A DNA stretch of 64,000 bases from Thiotrichaceae bacterium (GCA_028688145.1 JAQTYU010000011.1:1-64000), one strand, 5' to 3'. Shown: positions 1 to 8,632, counted from the stretch's first letter. The notes: generated from the letters alone by a model not told the origin. A program made the numbers and translations.

Positions 1-106
1 AGCTCTTTACTTTGAATTAACCCTAAGCTTTTTTAACATGAGTGGCTTTCCTGTCTGTTTTGTCTATTACTATAGTTCCTTTTAGTCCTTAACTTAATGG
101 CTGTGA

Positions 107-125
107 AACAGAGTTTGGGAACGAG
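107..125. repeat. fragment of the GTTCCCAAACTCTGTTTGGGAA dispersed repeat
   Basis: This 19-base stretch, ending in GGGAACGAG, is identical to the right end of the longer elements at 8633-8831 and 33956-34148. Only one terminus is present here, so it is a solo end or remnant lying downstream of the hydrogenase operon. Confidence 0.7.
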
Positions 126-129
126 AAGT

Positions 130-161
130 AATCAACTGCCCAAAGCTTCAGGCAGTTGATT
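130..161 (-). terminator. stem-loop after hynL
   Basis: Perfect 11-bp arms (130-140 and 151-161, AATCAACTGCC and its complement) around a 10-base loop lie 11 bases past the hynL stop. The minus-strand transcript has only a weak T-run after the stem, so it may act as an RNA 3'-end stabiliser rather than a strong intrinsic terminator. Confidence 0.6.
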
Positions 162-171
162 TCAAACTAGA

Positions 172-1893
172 TCAACACACTTTCACCTGAAACAATTCTT
201 CCCCATCCGTACCGCTTAAATGCACCGCACAGGCAATGCAAGGGTCAAAACTGTGAATCGTGCGTAATACTTCAATCGGCTGTTTTACGTCGTGAATCGC
301 GTGACCTTGTAAAGCCGCTTCATACGCCCCCGTTTGCCCTGTGGCATCTCTTGGGCCTGCATTCCAAGTGCTGGGGACAACCGCCTGATAATTCGCAATT
401 TTCCCCTCTTCAATCACAATCCAATGCGCCAAACCGCCACGCGGGGCTTCCATATAACCCACGCCTTTGGCAGCACGAGGCCAAGTTTTCGGCAACCAAA
501 ACTCATCATTAAAAGTCTGAGTGTCGCCCGTTTTGATATTGGCGATTAAATTTTGATACCAAGTCAGCATTTTATCGGCAATGATTTTGGTTTCCAACGT
601 TCTCGCCGCCGTGCGCCCCAAAGTCGAATACAGCGCAGTTATTGGCAAATCCAAAGTTTTCAAAGTCTGGGTGACGAGTTCCTTGGTTTGCTCATGTCCT
701 TTTGCATATAACATCAGCACCCGCGCCAAAGGCCCAACCTCCACCGATTTGCCTTTCCAACGCGGTGATTTCAGCCACGAATACGCCTTTTCCACTTCCA
801 AATATTGATACGGCGGTTGTGGACCAGTGTAATTTAAACTGGTTTCGCCTTGATAAGGATGCAAGCCCTTATCTTTACCAACGCTGTAGTCATACCACGC
901 ATGAGACACAAATTCCTGAATTTGGTCAGGAGCATCCAAATCAATCGGGTGAATCGTCGATAAATCGCGGTTTAAAATCACCCCCGCAGGAATTAAATTA
1001 TGCTTAGCATCGCCGCTGCCCTCTTCAGGAAAATCGCCATAGGTTAGGAAATTCCCCAAGCCTTCGCCTTGTGTTGCCCACTCTTTATAAAAGCCCGCAA
1101 TTGCCAGCGTGTCAGGCAAATACACCTGATTGACGAAATCTTGCATCCCTTGAATTACTTCTAAAATTTGCGCCAGCTTTTTCGCATTCAAAGCAGAATC
1201 AGAATTCAAATCAATCGGGCAGGGCACGCCACCGACTAAGAAATTGGGATGCGGATTTTTCCCGCCAAAAATCGCATGAATCTTGGCAACTTCGCGCTGC
1301 CACGCCAAAGCTTCCAAATAATGCGCCACCGCCATCAAATTGGCTTCGGGCGGTAATTTATAGGCAGGATGCCCCCAATAACCTTGGGCAAAAATCCCCA
1401 GTTGTCCGCCTTCCACAAAAGTTTTTATGCGCTTTTGCACATCGCTGAAATAGCCGACGGACGCTTTTGGATACGAGCTGAGCGATTGCGCCAATTCTGA
1501 AGTGGCTTTGGGATCGGCTTTCAGCGCGGAAACCACATCCACCCAATCCAAGGCGTGCAAATGATAAAAGTGCATTACATGATCATGCACATATTGCGCG
1601 GCGATCATGAGATTACGAATCAATTGCGCGTTTTTGGGAATTGGATAATGCAGCGCGTTTTCCACCGCCCGCACTGACGCAATCCCATGCACCAAAGTGC
1701 ATACGCCGCAAATTCGCTGCGCAAATGCCCAAGCATCACGCGGATCGCGCCCTTGTAAAATAATTTCTAAGCCGCGCACCATCGTACCCGAAGAATACGC
1801 CGCCTCAATTTTACCGTCCTCGCTCATCTGCGCTTCAATGCGTAAATGCCCTTCGATGCGGGTGACAGGATCGACAACCAGACGTTTATTCAT
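172..1893 (-). CDS. hynL: [NiFe] hydrogenase large subunit (HynL-type)
   Basis: Catalytic large subunit carrying the Ni-Fe site of a group 1 uptake hydrogenase, oxidising H2 in the periplasm with HynS. The four nickel-ligand cysteines are visible: RICGVC at residues 60-65 and DPCIACAVH near the C-terminus (Cys552, Cys555, His558). A 15-residue tail follows His558, as expected for a precursor cut by a HynD/HyaD-type endopeptidase after metal insertion; that protease is not in the window. The reading frame is open for nine more codons upstream, but a GGAG seven bases before the ATG at 1893 supports this start (MNKRLVVDP). It overlaps the end of isp2 by 8 bases, which suggests translational coupling. 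Last gene of the hynS-isp1-isp2-hynL operon. Confidence 0.95.
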   Translation of the reverse strand: MNKRLVVDPVTRIEGHLRIEAQMSEDGKIEAAYSSGTMVRGLEIILQGRDPRDAWAFAQRICGVCTLVHGIASVRAVENALHYPIPKNAQLIRNLMIAAQYVHDHVMHFYHLHALDWVDVVSALKADPKATSELAQSLSSYPKASVGYFSDVQKRIKTFVEGGQLGIFAQGYWGHPAYKLPPEANLMAVAHYLEALAWQREVAKIHAIFGGKNPHPNFLVGGVPCPIDLNSDSALNAKKLAQILEVIQGMQDFVNQVYLPDTLAIAGFYKEWATQGEGLGNFLTYGDFPEEGSGDAKHNLIPAGVILNRDLSTIHPIDLDAPDQIQEFVSHAWYDYSVGKDKGLHPYQGETSLNYTGPQPPYQYLEVEKAYSWLKSPRWKGKSVEVGPLARVLMLYAKGHEQTKELVTQTLKTLDLPITALYSTLGRTAARTLETKIIADKMLTWYQNLIANIKTGDTQTFNDEFWLPKTWPRAAKGVGYMEAPRGGLAHWIVIEEGKIANYQAVVPSTWNAGPRDATGQTGAYEAALQGHAIHDVKQPIEVLRTIHSFDPCIACAVHLSGTDGEELFQVKVC

Positions 1894-3172
1894 GTGCATT
1901 CTCCGTGGCAGGCTCTTCAACTAAATGCTGAGCGATTAATTCGGTTAAACCCAGCACGGGCATTTCCCTGTTATAGGCTTCAAAACCTTCTTCTAAAGTG
2001 ATGCGACAATTGGCGCAGGCAGTCACCACAGTTTCGACTTTGATCGCGTCAAGCTGGCTGATTTTGCGTTGAAATACGCGAGTTTTCAGTTCATGCGCTT
2101 GTTCAATTGCGCCCACGCCGCCGCCCGCGCCACAACACCAATTCATTTTTCCCGCGTCTTCCATTTCTACAAAATTTTGCGCCACGGTTTTCAGTAAATT
2201 ACGCGGTTCATCAATCACGCCGCCGCGCCGTACCAATTGGCAAGGATCGTGAAAAGTCATGCGTGCTGTTTCCAAACCTTCGGTTTTTAATTTGCCTTGT
2301 TGGCGCAATTCTTCCAGCACTTCAAGAATATGCTGCACTTTGAAAGTAAAAGCTTTACCCATCAAATTCGCGCCTTCCCAGCGGATTGCCGTATACGCAT
2401 GACCACATTCGGGGCTGACTAGGGTTTTCACTTGCAAACGTTCTGCGGCATTGACAAGGCGGCTCACCAATTCCCGCGCAATGTCTGAAGAACCAATTTG
2501 AATCCCTGTATTCGTGGCTTCAAATGCTTCCGAGCATAAAGTCCAGGTTTTCCCCGCATGTTTAAAAATCCGCGCTAAGGCTTCTAAATATTCGGGATAA
2601 TTCATGATTTCCATCGAGGACAGCGTCACCATGTATTCCGCACCGACTTGGTTCACGGGCACGATGAAGCCTGTGTCTTTTTCGATGTGTTTGATTTGTG
2701 CTTGCAAGGCGGGGAATTTCACCCCCATCGGGCTGCCGACCGTAATCGCACGTTTTGCCGCGCTGATTTGCCCGTCGGGCGCGTGTCCTGCGGCGACCAT
2801 GCCTTCACGTTCTTTGCGAATCATGTAGCTTAAATCATTGCCAACGGGGCAAACCAAGGAACAGCGTCCGCATAAAGTGCAACTGTTGTAAATAAACTCT
2901 TGCCAGTCGGCAAGCTCTTGATCGTGCAAGGGTGTGGACAAGCCGAACCAGGCTTTCAACTTGCCAACCAAGGTATATTCCTGTTCCCAAACTTTGCGCA
3001 GCGGTTCGAGTTTGTGAATCGGGGTGTATTTCGGGTCGCGGGTTTCGGTGAAAAATAAGCAGGCTTCGGCACAGAGTCCACAATGCACGCAACTGCTGAA
3101 ATATGCCGCAATCGGCGCGTCAATTTGGGCTTTCAAGGCTTGATAGCCGCGTGAAAAACTGGCGTTACTCAT
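1886..3172 (-). CDS. isp2: Isp2, HdrD/GlpC-like iron-sulfur electron-transfer subunit
   Basis: 428-aa cytoplasmic or membrane-peripheral Fe-S protein. Two CxxCxxCxxxC 4Fe-4S motifs sit at about residues 28-38 (CVHCGLCAEAC) and 98-108 (CTLCGRCSLVC). Two CCG-type cysteine domains follow, with HDPCQ near 308 and WCCGAGGG near 345, as in heterodisulfide reductase subunit D. In Thiocapsa-type hydrogenases Isp1/Isp2 connect HynSL to the quinone or sulfur-cycle electron pool. That role is taken from the family. A strong AAAGGAG precedes the ATG, which overlaps the isp1 stop as ATGA. Confidence 0.92.
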   Translation of the reverse strand: MSNASFSRGYQALKAQIDAPIAAYFSSCVHCGLCAEACLFFTETRDPKYTPIHKLEPLRKVWEQEYTLVGKLKAWFGLSTPLHDQELADWQEFIYNSCTLCGRCSLVCPVGNDLSYMIRKEREGMVAAGHAPDGQISAAKRAITVGSPMGVKFPALQAQIKHIEKDTGFIVPVNQVGAEYMVTLSSMEIMNYPEYLEALARIFKHAGKTWTLCSEAFEATNTGIQIGSSDIARELVSRLVNAAERLQVKTLVSPECGHAYTAIRWEGANLMGKAFTFKVQHILEVLEELRQQGKLKTEGLETARMTFHDPCQLVRRGGVIDEPRNLLKTVAQNFVEMEDAGKMNWCCGAGGGVGAIEQAHELKTRVFQRKISQLDAIKVETVVTACANCRITLEEGFEAYNREMPVLGLTELIAQHLVEEPATENAHE

Positions 3173-3828
3173 GCTTGAACTCCTTTATGTCCTGCGGTTG
3201 CGCCATTGAAACCGCGTGCAATGAACAAGGTAATCGCGTGCATTAATTTGGTGAAGGGAAACAGCACCAGCAAAATTTCAACGCTGAGAATGTGTAAACC
3301 CAAAATTGTCGGATAAGAAAAGCCTAAGTGGTGATAAGCCATGTAGCCCGTGAGCAGCGGCAAAAACGTCACTGTCCACACTAAATAATCTTGAAAGGTG
3401 GAAATGAAACGCAGCACGGGGTCTTGAAGGCGGCGCACTAAAGCCACTAACAGAGCAAACATGGTTATCACTGCAATCAGGTCCACCACCGAATTGGGTA
3501 AACCTGCCCAACCAAAACCCAGAAATTCCCGAAACAGGGTGATGTGTGGAGTTAAAAATAAAATAATCAGCAATAAGCCGACGTGAAACACATAACCTGT
3601 GACGATTTGGACACGCGAGCGTTGCCATGTACTTTTTTCAGGAATGGAACGGCTGAAAATGGTGTGAATTGCGCCTTGCACCGCGCTGCCTTTGGGGGCG
3701 GAATAATCATGCTTTTTTCCCAGCAAAAATATTTCTAACCAGCGCACCACCATGCCGACAATAAAAATTCCCAGTGCGATTTGAAACCCGATGCCTCGCA
3801 CCCAAGCTAAAAAGGCGACTTCATTCAT
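3169..3828 (-). CDS. isp1: Isp1, cytochrome b-type membrane subunit
   Basis: 219-aa integral membrane protein resembling the gamma subunit of respiratory nitrate reductase (NarI/DsrM family), with about five hydrophobic segments. Several histidines lie at helix ends (for example in TPHITLF, HHLGF and LGLHILSVE) and are candidate haem b ligands. It should anchor the hydrogenase and pass electrons between HynS and Isp2. It starts 4 bases after the hynS stop and its own stop overlaps the isp2 start, so the four genes are tightly co-translated. Confidence 0.9.
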   Translation of the reverse strand: MNEVAFLAWVRGIGFQIALGIFIVGMVVRWLEIFLLGKKHDYSAPKGSAVQGAIHTIFSRSIPEKSTWQRSRVQIVTGYVFHVGLLLIILFLTPHITLFREFLGFGWAGLPNSVVDLIAVITMFALLVALVRRLQDPVLRFISTFQDYLVWTVTFLPLLTGYMAYHHLGFSYPTILGLHILSVEILLVLFPFTKLMHAITLFIARGFNGATAGHKGVQA

Positions 3829-3832
3829 GGTG

Positions 3833-4921
3833 TTAGCCCTTCCGTTTTAAGTCGTCAATGCTGACAGTTTCGCGCTCAGCAATCGCGTGGTCACGTTTTT
3901 TAGCATTTAATACGCCCGCCGCAATGCCTAACGCCCCCCCCGCCGCAAATGCCATTTGCGTGAGTTGCGCCACGCCTTCGGTGGGCACGGCTAAAGGGCG
4001 ATAAAAGCCGCCTGCATCCCAGAAATTCGGTTCAGAGCACCCAATGCAGCCATGTCCGGCTTCAATCGGGAAGCTTACGCCGTCGTTCCATTTCAAAGTG
4101 GCGCAGGCGTTGTACGTGACTGGGCCTTTGCAGCCAAGTTTGTATAAACACCAGCCCTTTTTTGCGCCTGCGTCGTCGAAATCTTCTGCAAATAAGCCTT
4201 TTTCATAAAATGGGCGACGATAGCAACGGTCATGAATATTTTGCCCGTAAAACGACAGCGGGCGACCGAGTTTGTCGAGTTCGGGCAACACGCCAAAAGT
4301 GATTAAATGCGCAATCACGCCAGTAATCACCACGGGAATCGGCGGGCAGCCTGAAATATTAATAATCGGTTTATCGGTAATGATTTCGCTGACTGACACT
4401 GCGCCTGTGGGATTGGGGTTTGCATGGGGCAAGCCACCAAAGGCGGCGCAAGTGCCGACGGCAATAATCGCGCTTGCACCACTGGCGACTTCGCGCAGGG
4501 CATCAACATTGCTAATCCCTGCGATGGTTGAATAGCCGCTGTTGCCCATCGGCACTGAGCCATCAACGATTAATAAATATTTGCCTTGGTTGGCTTTCAT
4601 CGCCAAATCACGCGCCCGTTCTGCGGCATCGCCTGCGGCAGCTTGCAGGGTGTGGTGATAGTCGAGGGAAATTTGTTCGAGAATTAGGCTTTCTAAAGTC
4701 GGGGCATTTGAGCGGGTGAGGGATTCGGTGCAGCCTGTACATTCTTGAAATGACAGCCAAATTACCGATTGACGTGGTGTTTTTTCGAGGGCTTCGGCAA
4801 TTCTTGGAATGAAGGTTGGGGAAATTGCCATGCTGCTGGCAAGCACGCTGCAAAATTTTAGGAAGTCGCGCCGTGACACGCCGTATTGTTCGCGGAGTAT
4901 TGCGCCTAAGCTAGTGGACAT
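3833..4921 (-). CDS. hynS: [NiFe] hydrogenase small subunit (HynS-type)
   Basis: 362-aa electron-transfer subunit with three Fe-S clusters. A twin-arginine signal is visible (SRRDFLKF, residues 16-23), so the folded HynSL dimer should be exported by Tat. The proximal-cluster motif is ECTGCTES (Cys61, Cys64). CYRRPFYEKG, CLYKLGCKGP and GHGCIGCSEPNFWD supply the other cluster ligands. A hydrophobic stretch near the C-terminus (AFAAGGALGIAAGVL) could be a membrane anchor. The start ATG has an AAGGAGG five bases upstream and overlaps the end of a 14-codon leader ORF (4911-4955). First structural gene of the operon. Confidence 0.95.
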   Translation of the reverse strand: MSTSLGAILREQYGVSRRDFLKFCSVLASSMAISPTFIPRIAEALEKTPRQSVIWLSFQECTGCTESLTRSNAPTLESLILEQISLDYHHTLQAAAGDAAERARDLAMKANQGKYLLIVDGSVPMGNSGYSTIAGISNVDALREVASGASAIIAVGTCAAFGGLPHANPNPTGAVSVSEIITDKPIINISGCPPIPVVITGVIAHLITFGVLPELDKLGRPLSFYGQNIHDRCYRRPFYEKGLFAEDFDDAGAKKGWCLYKLGCKGPVTYNACATLKWNDGVSFPIEAGHGCIGCSEPNFWDAGGFYRPLAVPTEGVAQLTQMAFAAGGALGIAAGVLNAKKRDHAIAERETVSIDDLKRKG

Positions 4922-4955
4922 CGCAGCCTCCTTGGAAAATCTGTGCGCTGTTCAT
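4911..4955 (-). CDS. possible 14-aa leader peptide before hynS
   Basis: An ATG at 4955 has a strong AAGGAG eight bases upstream and opens a 14-codon frame (MNSAQIFQGGCDVH). The frame runs through the hynS ribosome-binding site and stops at 4911-4913, 8 bases inside hynS in another frame. The Shine-Dalgarno sequence is at least as good as that of hynS. This is the arrangement expected for translational coupling or a uORF control. The peptide has no recognisable function, and expression is inferred from the RBS only. Confidence 0.45.
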   Translation of the reverse strand: MNSAQIFQGGCDVH

Positions 4956-4989
4956 GTTTACATCTCCTTGGTGGATATGCCTACAAATT

Positions 4990-5033
4990 ATATTAGTAAA
5001 TTATTATAGTTATAAATTAGCATTTACTAATAT
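4990..5033. promoter_or_regulatory. perfect 12-bp inverted repeat upstream of the hydrogenase operon
   Basis: ATATTAGTAAAT at 4990-5001 is repeated as its exact reverse complement at 5022-5033, with a 20-base AT-rich spacer. The half-site centres are 32 bp apart, about three helical turns. The dyad lies 35-78 bases upstream of the leader ATG, and on the minus strand a TATAAT-like hexamer is present around 5031-5037. Probable operator for a dimeric regulator; the regulator is unknown. Confidence 0.5.
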
Positions 5034-5094
5034 TATATCCGTGCGGGGGATTTGGCAAATTCTTGGGGCGGGGATGTTTAAATATAATAAAACT

Positions 5095-5129
5095 GTAGCC
5101 CGTATTCCCCCATGTTCCATACGGGCTAC
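5095..5129. repeat. hairpin repeat with 10-bp arms
   Basis: GTAGCCCGTA at 5095-5104 pairs perfectly with TACGGGCTAC at 5120-5129. The right half together with preceding bases (GTTCCATACGGGCTAC) recurs at 8836-8850, so this is a dispersed repeat rather than a gene-specific terminator. Confidence 0.6.
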
Positions 5130-5132
5130 TTA

Positions 5133-5338
5133 CCTACAAATGAGCACATCTCTCGGTTTACATAACGTTGTAGCCACGTCCCTGAGATTTCTGTGATGCG
5201 AACAACCCCTCGCAGGGGTAACTTCTCGTTATAAATTAAGTTATTGCACCCACATCTCTTGGCTTATATCTTTCTTTTGGGGCTGTTCCACAAACTGGCG
5301 ACCCCATTCGCGACATTTTTAGCAATTTCCGTATTTTA
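5133..5338 (-). pseudogene. IS1-family transposase remnant (N-terminal/InsA-like part)
   Basis: Reading the minus strand, one frame gives GRQFVEQPQKKDISQEMW and a frame shifted by one base continues EKLPLRGVVRITEISGTWLQ. These are the zinc-finger/HTH segments of IS1-type transposases. At least one frameshift and several stops are present. A second decayed copy of the same region is at 38890-39080. No terminal repeats are identified, so this is a dead fragment. Confidence 0.7.
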
Positions 5339-5368
5339 CTTAGGGGCTTAGGGACGCATTACATGTAT

Positions 5369-6241
5369 TTAACCACGCTCTGCAATCGCAGCCGCCAAAG
5401 CTAATAAACGTTTGGCTTCTTCAACGTGTAAATTTTCGACCAATTTACCGCCAACCACCGCAACGCCTTTGCCTTCTGCTTGGGCTTGTTGCCATGCTGC
5501 AATCACTTTATCCGCATGCGCGACTTCTTCAGGGTTTGGCGCAAACACTTCATTTGCCGCCGCAATTTGCTTGGGATGAATTAAGGTTTTCCCGTCAAAC
5601 CCCATATCGCGCCCTTGCACACAGGCTTGTCTAAAACCTGCTTCATCGTCAAGCAATAAATGCACACCATCGACAATGTCCACACCCGCCGCACGCGCCG
5701 CCAAAATACACAAACTTAAAGGCACTAATAAGCCCACACGGTCAGGGGTGTGGCGCACGCGCATATCTTTTGCTAAATCCGATGTGCCCATCACGATACA
5801 AGTTAAACGGGGATGACCGCTGGCAATTTCGGCAATATTTAAAATGCCTTTCGGGGTTTCCGCCATGATCCAAATCGGCAAAGCTTGCCCGCCGTGTTGG
5901 TCTAATAAATCAGCGGCTTCAGCAATTTCTTGGACACTGCCCACTTTGGGCAACAACACGCCATGAATTGGTAAACCTGCAATCGCAGCAATATCGTCTT
6001 TACCCCAAGCCGTATCTAAACCATTAACCCGCACAATAATTTCCCGTTTTCCATAGCCACCTGCATTGACGGCGGCAATAATTTGGGCGCGGGCTTGCGC
6101 TTTGGCATCGGGGGAAACCGCGTCTTCTAAGTCAAAAATTAAACTGTCTACGGCTAATTCGCGAGCTTTTTCTAAAGCACGGGCATTTGCGCCGGGCATG
6201 TATAACACGGAACGGCGTGGGGAAATTTTATTTACAGACAT
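5369..6241 (-). CDS. CitE/HpcH-family CoA-ester lyase
   Basis: 290-aa TIM-barrel protein of the HpcH/HpaI aldolase and citrate-lyase-beta family. It shows the typical N-terminus (RRSVLYMPGANARALEKA), the substrate/metal segment FDLEDAVSP, an arginine strand (IIVRVNG), a metal-binding Glu in MAETPKG, and the C-terminal GFDGKTLIHPKQ. Known members cleave malyl-, citramalyl- or citryl-CoA; the substrate cannot be chosen from sequence. It lies downstream of, and co-directional with, a biotin-dependent acyl-CoA carboxylase, separated by about 170 bases that hold palindromic repeats. A shared role in acyl-CoA or branched-chain degradation is an inference. Confidence 0.85.
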   Translation of the reverse strand: MSVNKISPRRSVLYMPGANARALEKARELAVDSLIFDLEDAVSPDAKAQARAQIIAAVNAGGYGKREIIVRVNGLDTAWGKDDIAAIAGLPIHGVLLPKVGSVQEIAEAADLLDQHGGQALPIWIMAETPKGILNIAEIASGHPRLTCIVMGTSDLAKDMRVRHTPDRVGLLVPLSLCILAARAAGVDIVDGVHLLLDDEAGFRQACVQGRDMGFDGKTLIHPKQIAAANEVFAPNPEEVAHADKVIAAWQQAQAEGKGVAVVGGKLVENLHVEEAKRLLALAAAIAERG

Positions 6242-6280
6242 AATGAACCTAATTTGAGATAAGAATTTAGAGTGAGACTG

Positions 6281-6402
6281 AAGCCCCCAACCCCCTAAAG
6301 GGGGCTAAAGATTAAAACAAGCCCCTAAATCCCCTAAAGGGGACTTTAAAGATAAAAATATTTATGTTTAATCTTTAGCCCCCTTTAGGGGGTTGAGGGC
6401 TT
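6281..6402. repeat. CCCCTAAAGGGG-type palindromic repeat cluster
   Basis: Three GC-rich palindromic units (CCCCTAAAGGGG core) occur in 122 bases. The outer two are inverted relative to each other (GAAGCCC...CTAAAGAT and its complement at about 6370-6402). Related units occur at 8595-8629, 14633-14696, 50168-50283 and 51297-51330. It may serve as a REP-like mRNA stabiliser or terminator between the two genes. Confidence 0.8.
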
Positions 6403-6412
6403 CTTTTAAGAT

Positions 6413-8422
6413 TTACTCGACTTCAACCAATTCCGACAGCACCAACAATTCTACGCCATCATCCACCAGTTCGCCGACTTTGAAACGCACTTCGGTGACC
6501 ACGCCATCGTGCGGGGCTTGAATGGTGTATTCCATTTTCATCGCTTCCAATACCATTACCGCCGCGCCGCGCTTAACGTTATCGCCCACCTTCACAGGCA
6601 CAGCGACAATTTTACCCGTCATGGGGGCGGTTAAACTACCGATTTGCGCCTCTTCTTCGGCATCAAATAACGCAGGGTCATGCACCACTAAACGATGACT
6701 TGCCCCGTGCATCATCACCGTGAGTTCATTACCATGACGCACCACGGTCGCTTTCATGCGATTGCCGTTTAAATCCGCTAATAAATCGCCATGCTGGTCA
6801 AATTCACCGCGCACTTCGATAATATTTTCCCCAAGATGCAAGCGATAACCGCCCTTGTGGAAATCTGCGCGAATTTGAAGTTGAGTTTCGCCATCTAGTA
6901 AACACACAATATGGTGATTGCCTTCATTCAACCGCCAGCCCGTGGTTAAATGCCAAGGTGAATACGGGTCGCCCGACGACGGCGCGGCGGCTTTGGCTTC
7001 TTGTTCACGGCGCAATAACACTTCTAAACAGGCAATTGCCAACACTTTTTCAGAAACGCCCTGCACGCTGGGGAATAAATCATTGTGATAACGCCCAATG
7101 AAACCCGTGTCCACATCACCGCGTACATAGGCAGGATGCGCCACCGTGGTTGCCAGAAAATCTAAATTCGTGGTCACGCCCACAATTTGATATTCCGCCA
7201 ACGCCGCCCGTAAACGCCGCAATGCGCCCGCACGATCTGTGTCCCACACAATCAGTTTGGCAATCATCGGATCATAATGCACGGTGACAGAATCGCCTTC
7301 ACGCACACCCGTATCAATCCGCACATGCGCACTTTCCGCAGGGGTGCGTAAATGTTTCAGCCGCCCCGTGGCAGGCAAGAAATTATTATTCGGGTCTTCC
7401 GCATAAACTCGCGCTTCCAAAGCATGTCCGCTGATGACTAAATCCGCTTGTTGACAGGGCAACGGCTGCCCCGCCGCCACTTGCAATTGCCACGCGACTA
7501 AATCTTGTCCCGTAATCATTTCCGTCACAGGATGTTCAACTTGCAAGCGGGTGTTCATTTCCATAAAGAAAAACTCGCCCGTTTCATCAAACAAAAATTC
7601 GACCGTGCCCGCGCCCACGTAATGAATTGCTCGCGCTGCTGCACAAGCCGCTTCACCCATTTTGACGCGAATTTCTTCGGGAAAATGCGGAGCGGGTGCT
7701 TCTTCCAACACTTTTTGGTGGCGGCGTTGAATCGAACAATCGCGCTCGAATAAATACACGGCATTGCCAAAAGTATCGGCAAATACTTGGATTTCGATGT
7801 GGCGCGGTTTGGTGAGATATTTTTCCACTAACATCCGATCATCGCCAAAACCCGACAAGGCTTCACGTTTGGCGGCGGCGAGTCCTGCATCAAATTCTTC
7901 AGCACTCCACAACGTTCTCATGCCTTTGCCACCACCGCCAGCTGTGGCTTTGAGCAACACGGGATAGCCGATTTTTTCCGCAGCGGCGCGTAACACTTCG
8001 GGATTTTGGTCGTCGCCATGATAGCCTTGAATTAAAGGCACATTGGCGGTTTCCATGATTTTCTTTGCCGCGCTTTTTGAACCCATCGCAGAAATAGCGG
8101 CGGCGGGTGGCCCAATAAACACAATGCCTGATTCAGCGCAGGCGGTGGCAAAAGCTGCATTTTCAGAGAGAAATCCATAGCCGGGATGCACGGCTTGCGC
8201 GCCGCTTTGTTTGGCAATGGCGAGGATTTTATCGGCACAAAGATAGCTTTCTCGGGCAGGGGCTGCCCCAATGTGAAAAGCTTCGTCTGCCATCGCGACG
8301 TGCATCGCTTGTGCGTCGGCATCGGAATACACTGCAACGGTGCGAATTCCTAATTTACGGGCGGTACGAATCACGCGACACGCGATTTCTCCGCGATTCG
8401 CGATTAAGATTTTATCAAACAT
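6413..8422 (-). CDS. acetyl/propionyl/methylcrotonyl-CoA carboxylase alpha (biotin carboxylase + BCCP) subunit
   Basis: 669-aa protein combining biotin carboxylase and biotin carrier functions. The N-terminal domain begins MFDKILIANRGEIACRV. The ATP-grasp region contains KATAGGGGKGMR and EMNTRLQVEHPVTE, and the C-terminal biotinyl domain contains EAMKM with the biotinylated Lys at about residue 629. This fused layout is that of propionyl-, methylcrotonyl- or geranyl-CoA carboxylase alpha subunits rather than of separate AccC. No carboxyltransferase beta partner is adjacent. The open frame extends 55 codons upstream, but homology to the family begins at MFDK and GGAAGGG precedes this ATG. Confidence 0.92.
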   Translation of the reverse strand: MFDKILIANRGEIACRVIRTARKLGIRTVAVYSDADAQAMHVAMADEAFHIGAAPARESYLCADKILAIAKQSGAQAVHPGYGFLSENAAFATACAESGIVFIGPPAAAISAMGSKSAAKKIMETANVPLIQGYHGDDQNPEVLRAAAEKIGYPVLLKATAGGGGKGMRTLWSAEEFDAGLAAAKREALSGFGDDRMLVEKYLTKPRHIEIQVFADTFGNAVYLFERDCSIQRRHQKVLEEAPAPHFPEEIRVKMGEAACAAARAIHYVGAGTVEFLFDETGEFFFMEMNTRLQVEHPVTEMITGQDLVAWQLQVAAGQPLPCQQADLVISGHALEARVYAEDPNNNFLPATGRLKHLRTPAESAHVRIDTGVREGDSVTVHYDPMIAKLIVWDTDRAGALRRLRAALAEYQIVGVTTNLDFLATTVAHPAYVRGDVDTGFIGRYHNDLFPSVQGVSEKVLAIACLEVLLRREQEAKAAAPSSGDPYSPWHLTTGWRLNEGNHHIVCLLDGETQLQIRADFHKGGYRLHLGENIIEVRGEFDQHGDLLADLNGNRMKATVVRHGNELTVMMHGASHRLVVHDPALFDAEEEAQIGSLTAPMTGKIVAVPVKVGDNVKRGAAVMVLEAMKMEYTIQAPHDGVVTEVRFKVGELVDDGVELLVLSELVEVE

Positions 8423-8594
8423 AGTTTCCCTTCCATCCAGATGTTGTGGTTTATAAGAGGTTCTGGAGGATTTTATTGTAGCGGAATTTTGCGGGAAACG
8501 AGTAGGTAAAACTGAGCGCGGAGCTACGGGATTTTTAATGCTTTTTTGAAGAAGGATTGAAAATTTCAGAAGGGGAAATAGTATCAAATCTTAA

Positions 8595-8629
8595 CTGCGC
8601 CCCCAACCCCCTAAAGGGGGCTAAAGATA
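8595..8629. repeat. CCCCTAAAGGGG-type palindromic repeat
   Basis: A single unit (CCCCCAACCCCCTAAAGGGG) like those at 6281-6402. It directly abuts the left end of the 8633-8831 element. The 8423-8594 stretch before it is the promoter side of the carboxylase gene and shows no other gene. Confidence 0.75.
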
Positions 8630-8632
8630 TTC

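Noticed and set aside
4975..5060. sigma54 promoter for the hydrogenase operon
   Set aside because: No TGGCAC-N5-TTGC match with correct spacing on the minus strand.
6281..6402. regularly spaced repeats resembling a CRISPR array
   Set aside because: Units are palindromic, partly inverted, dispersed over the window, and lack uniform spacers or cas genes.
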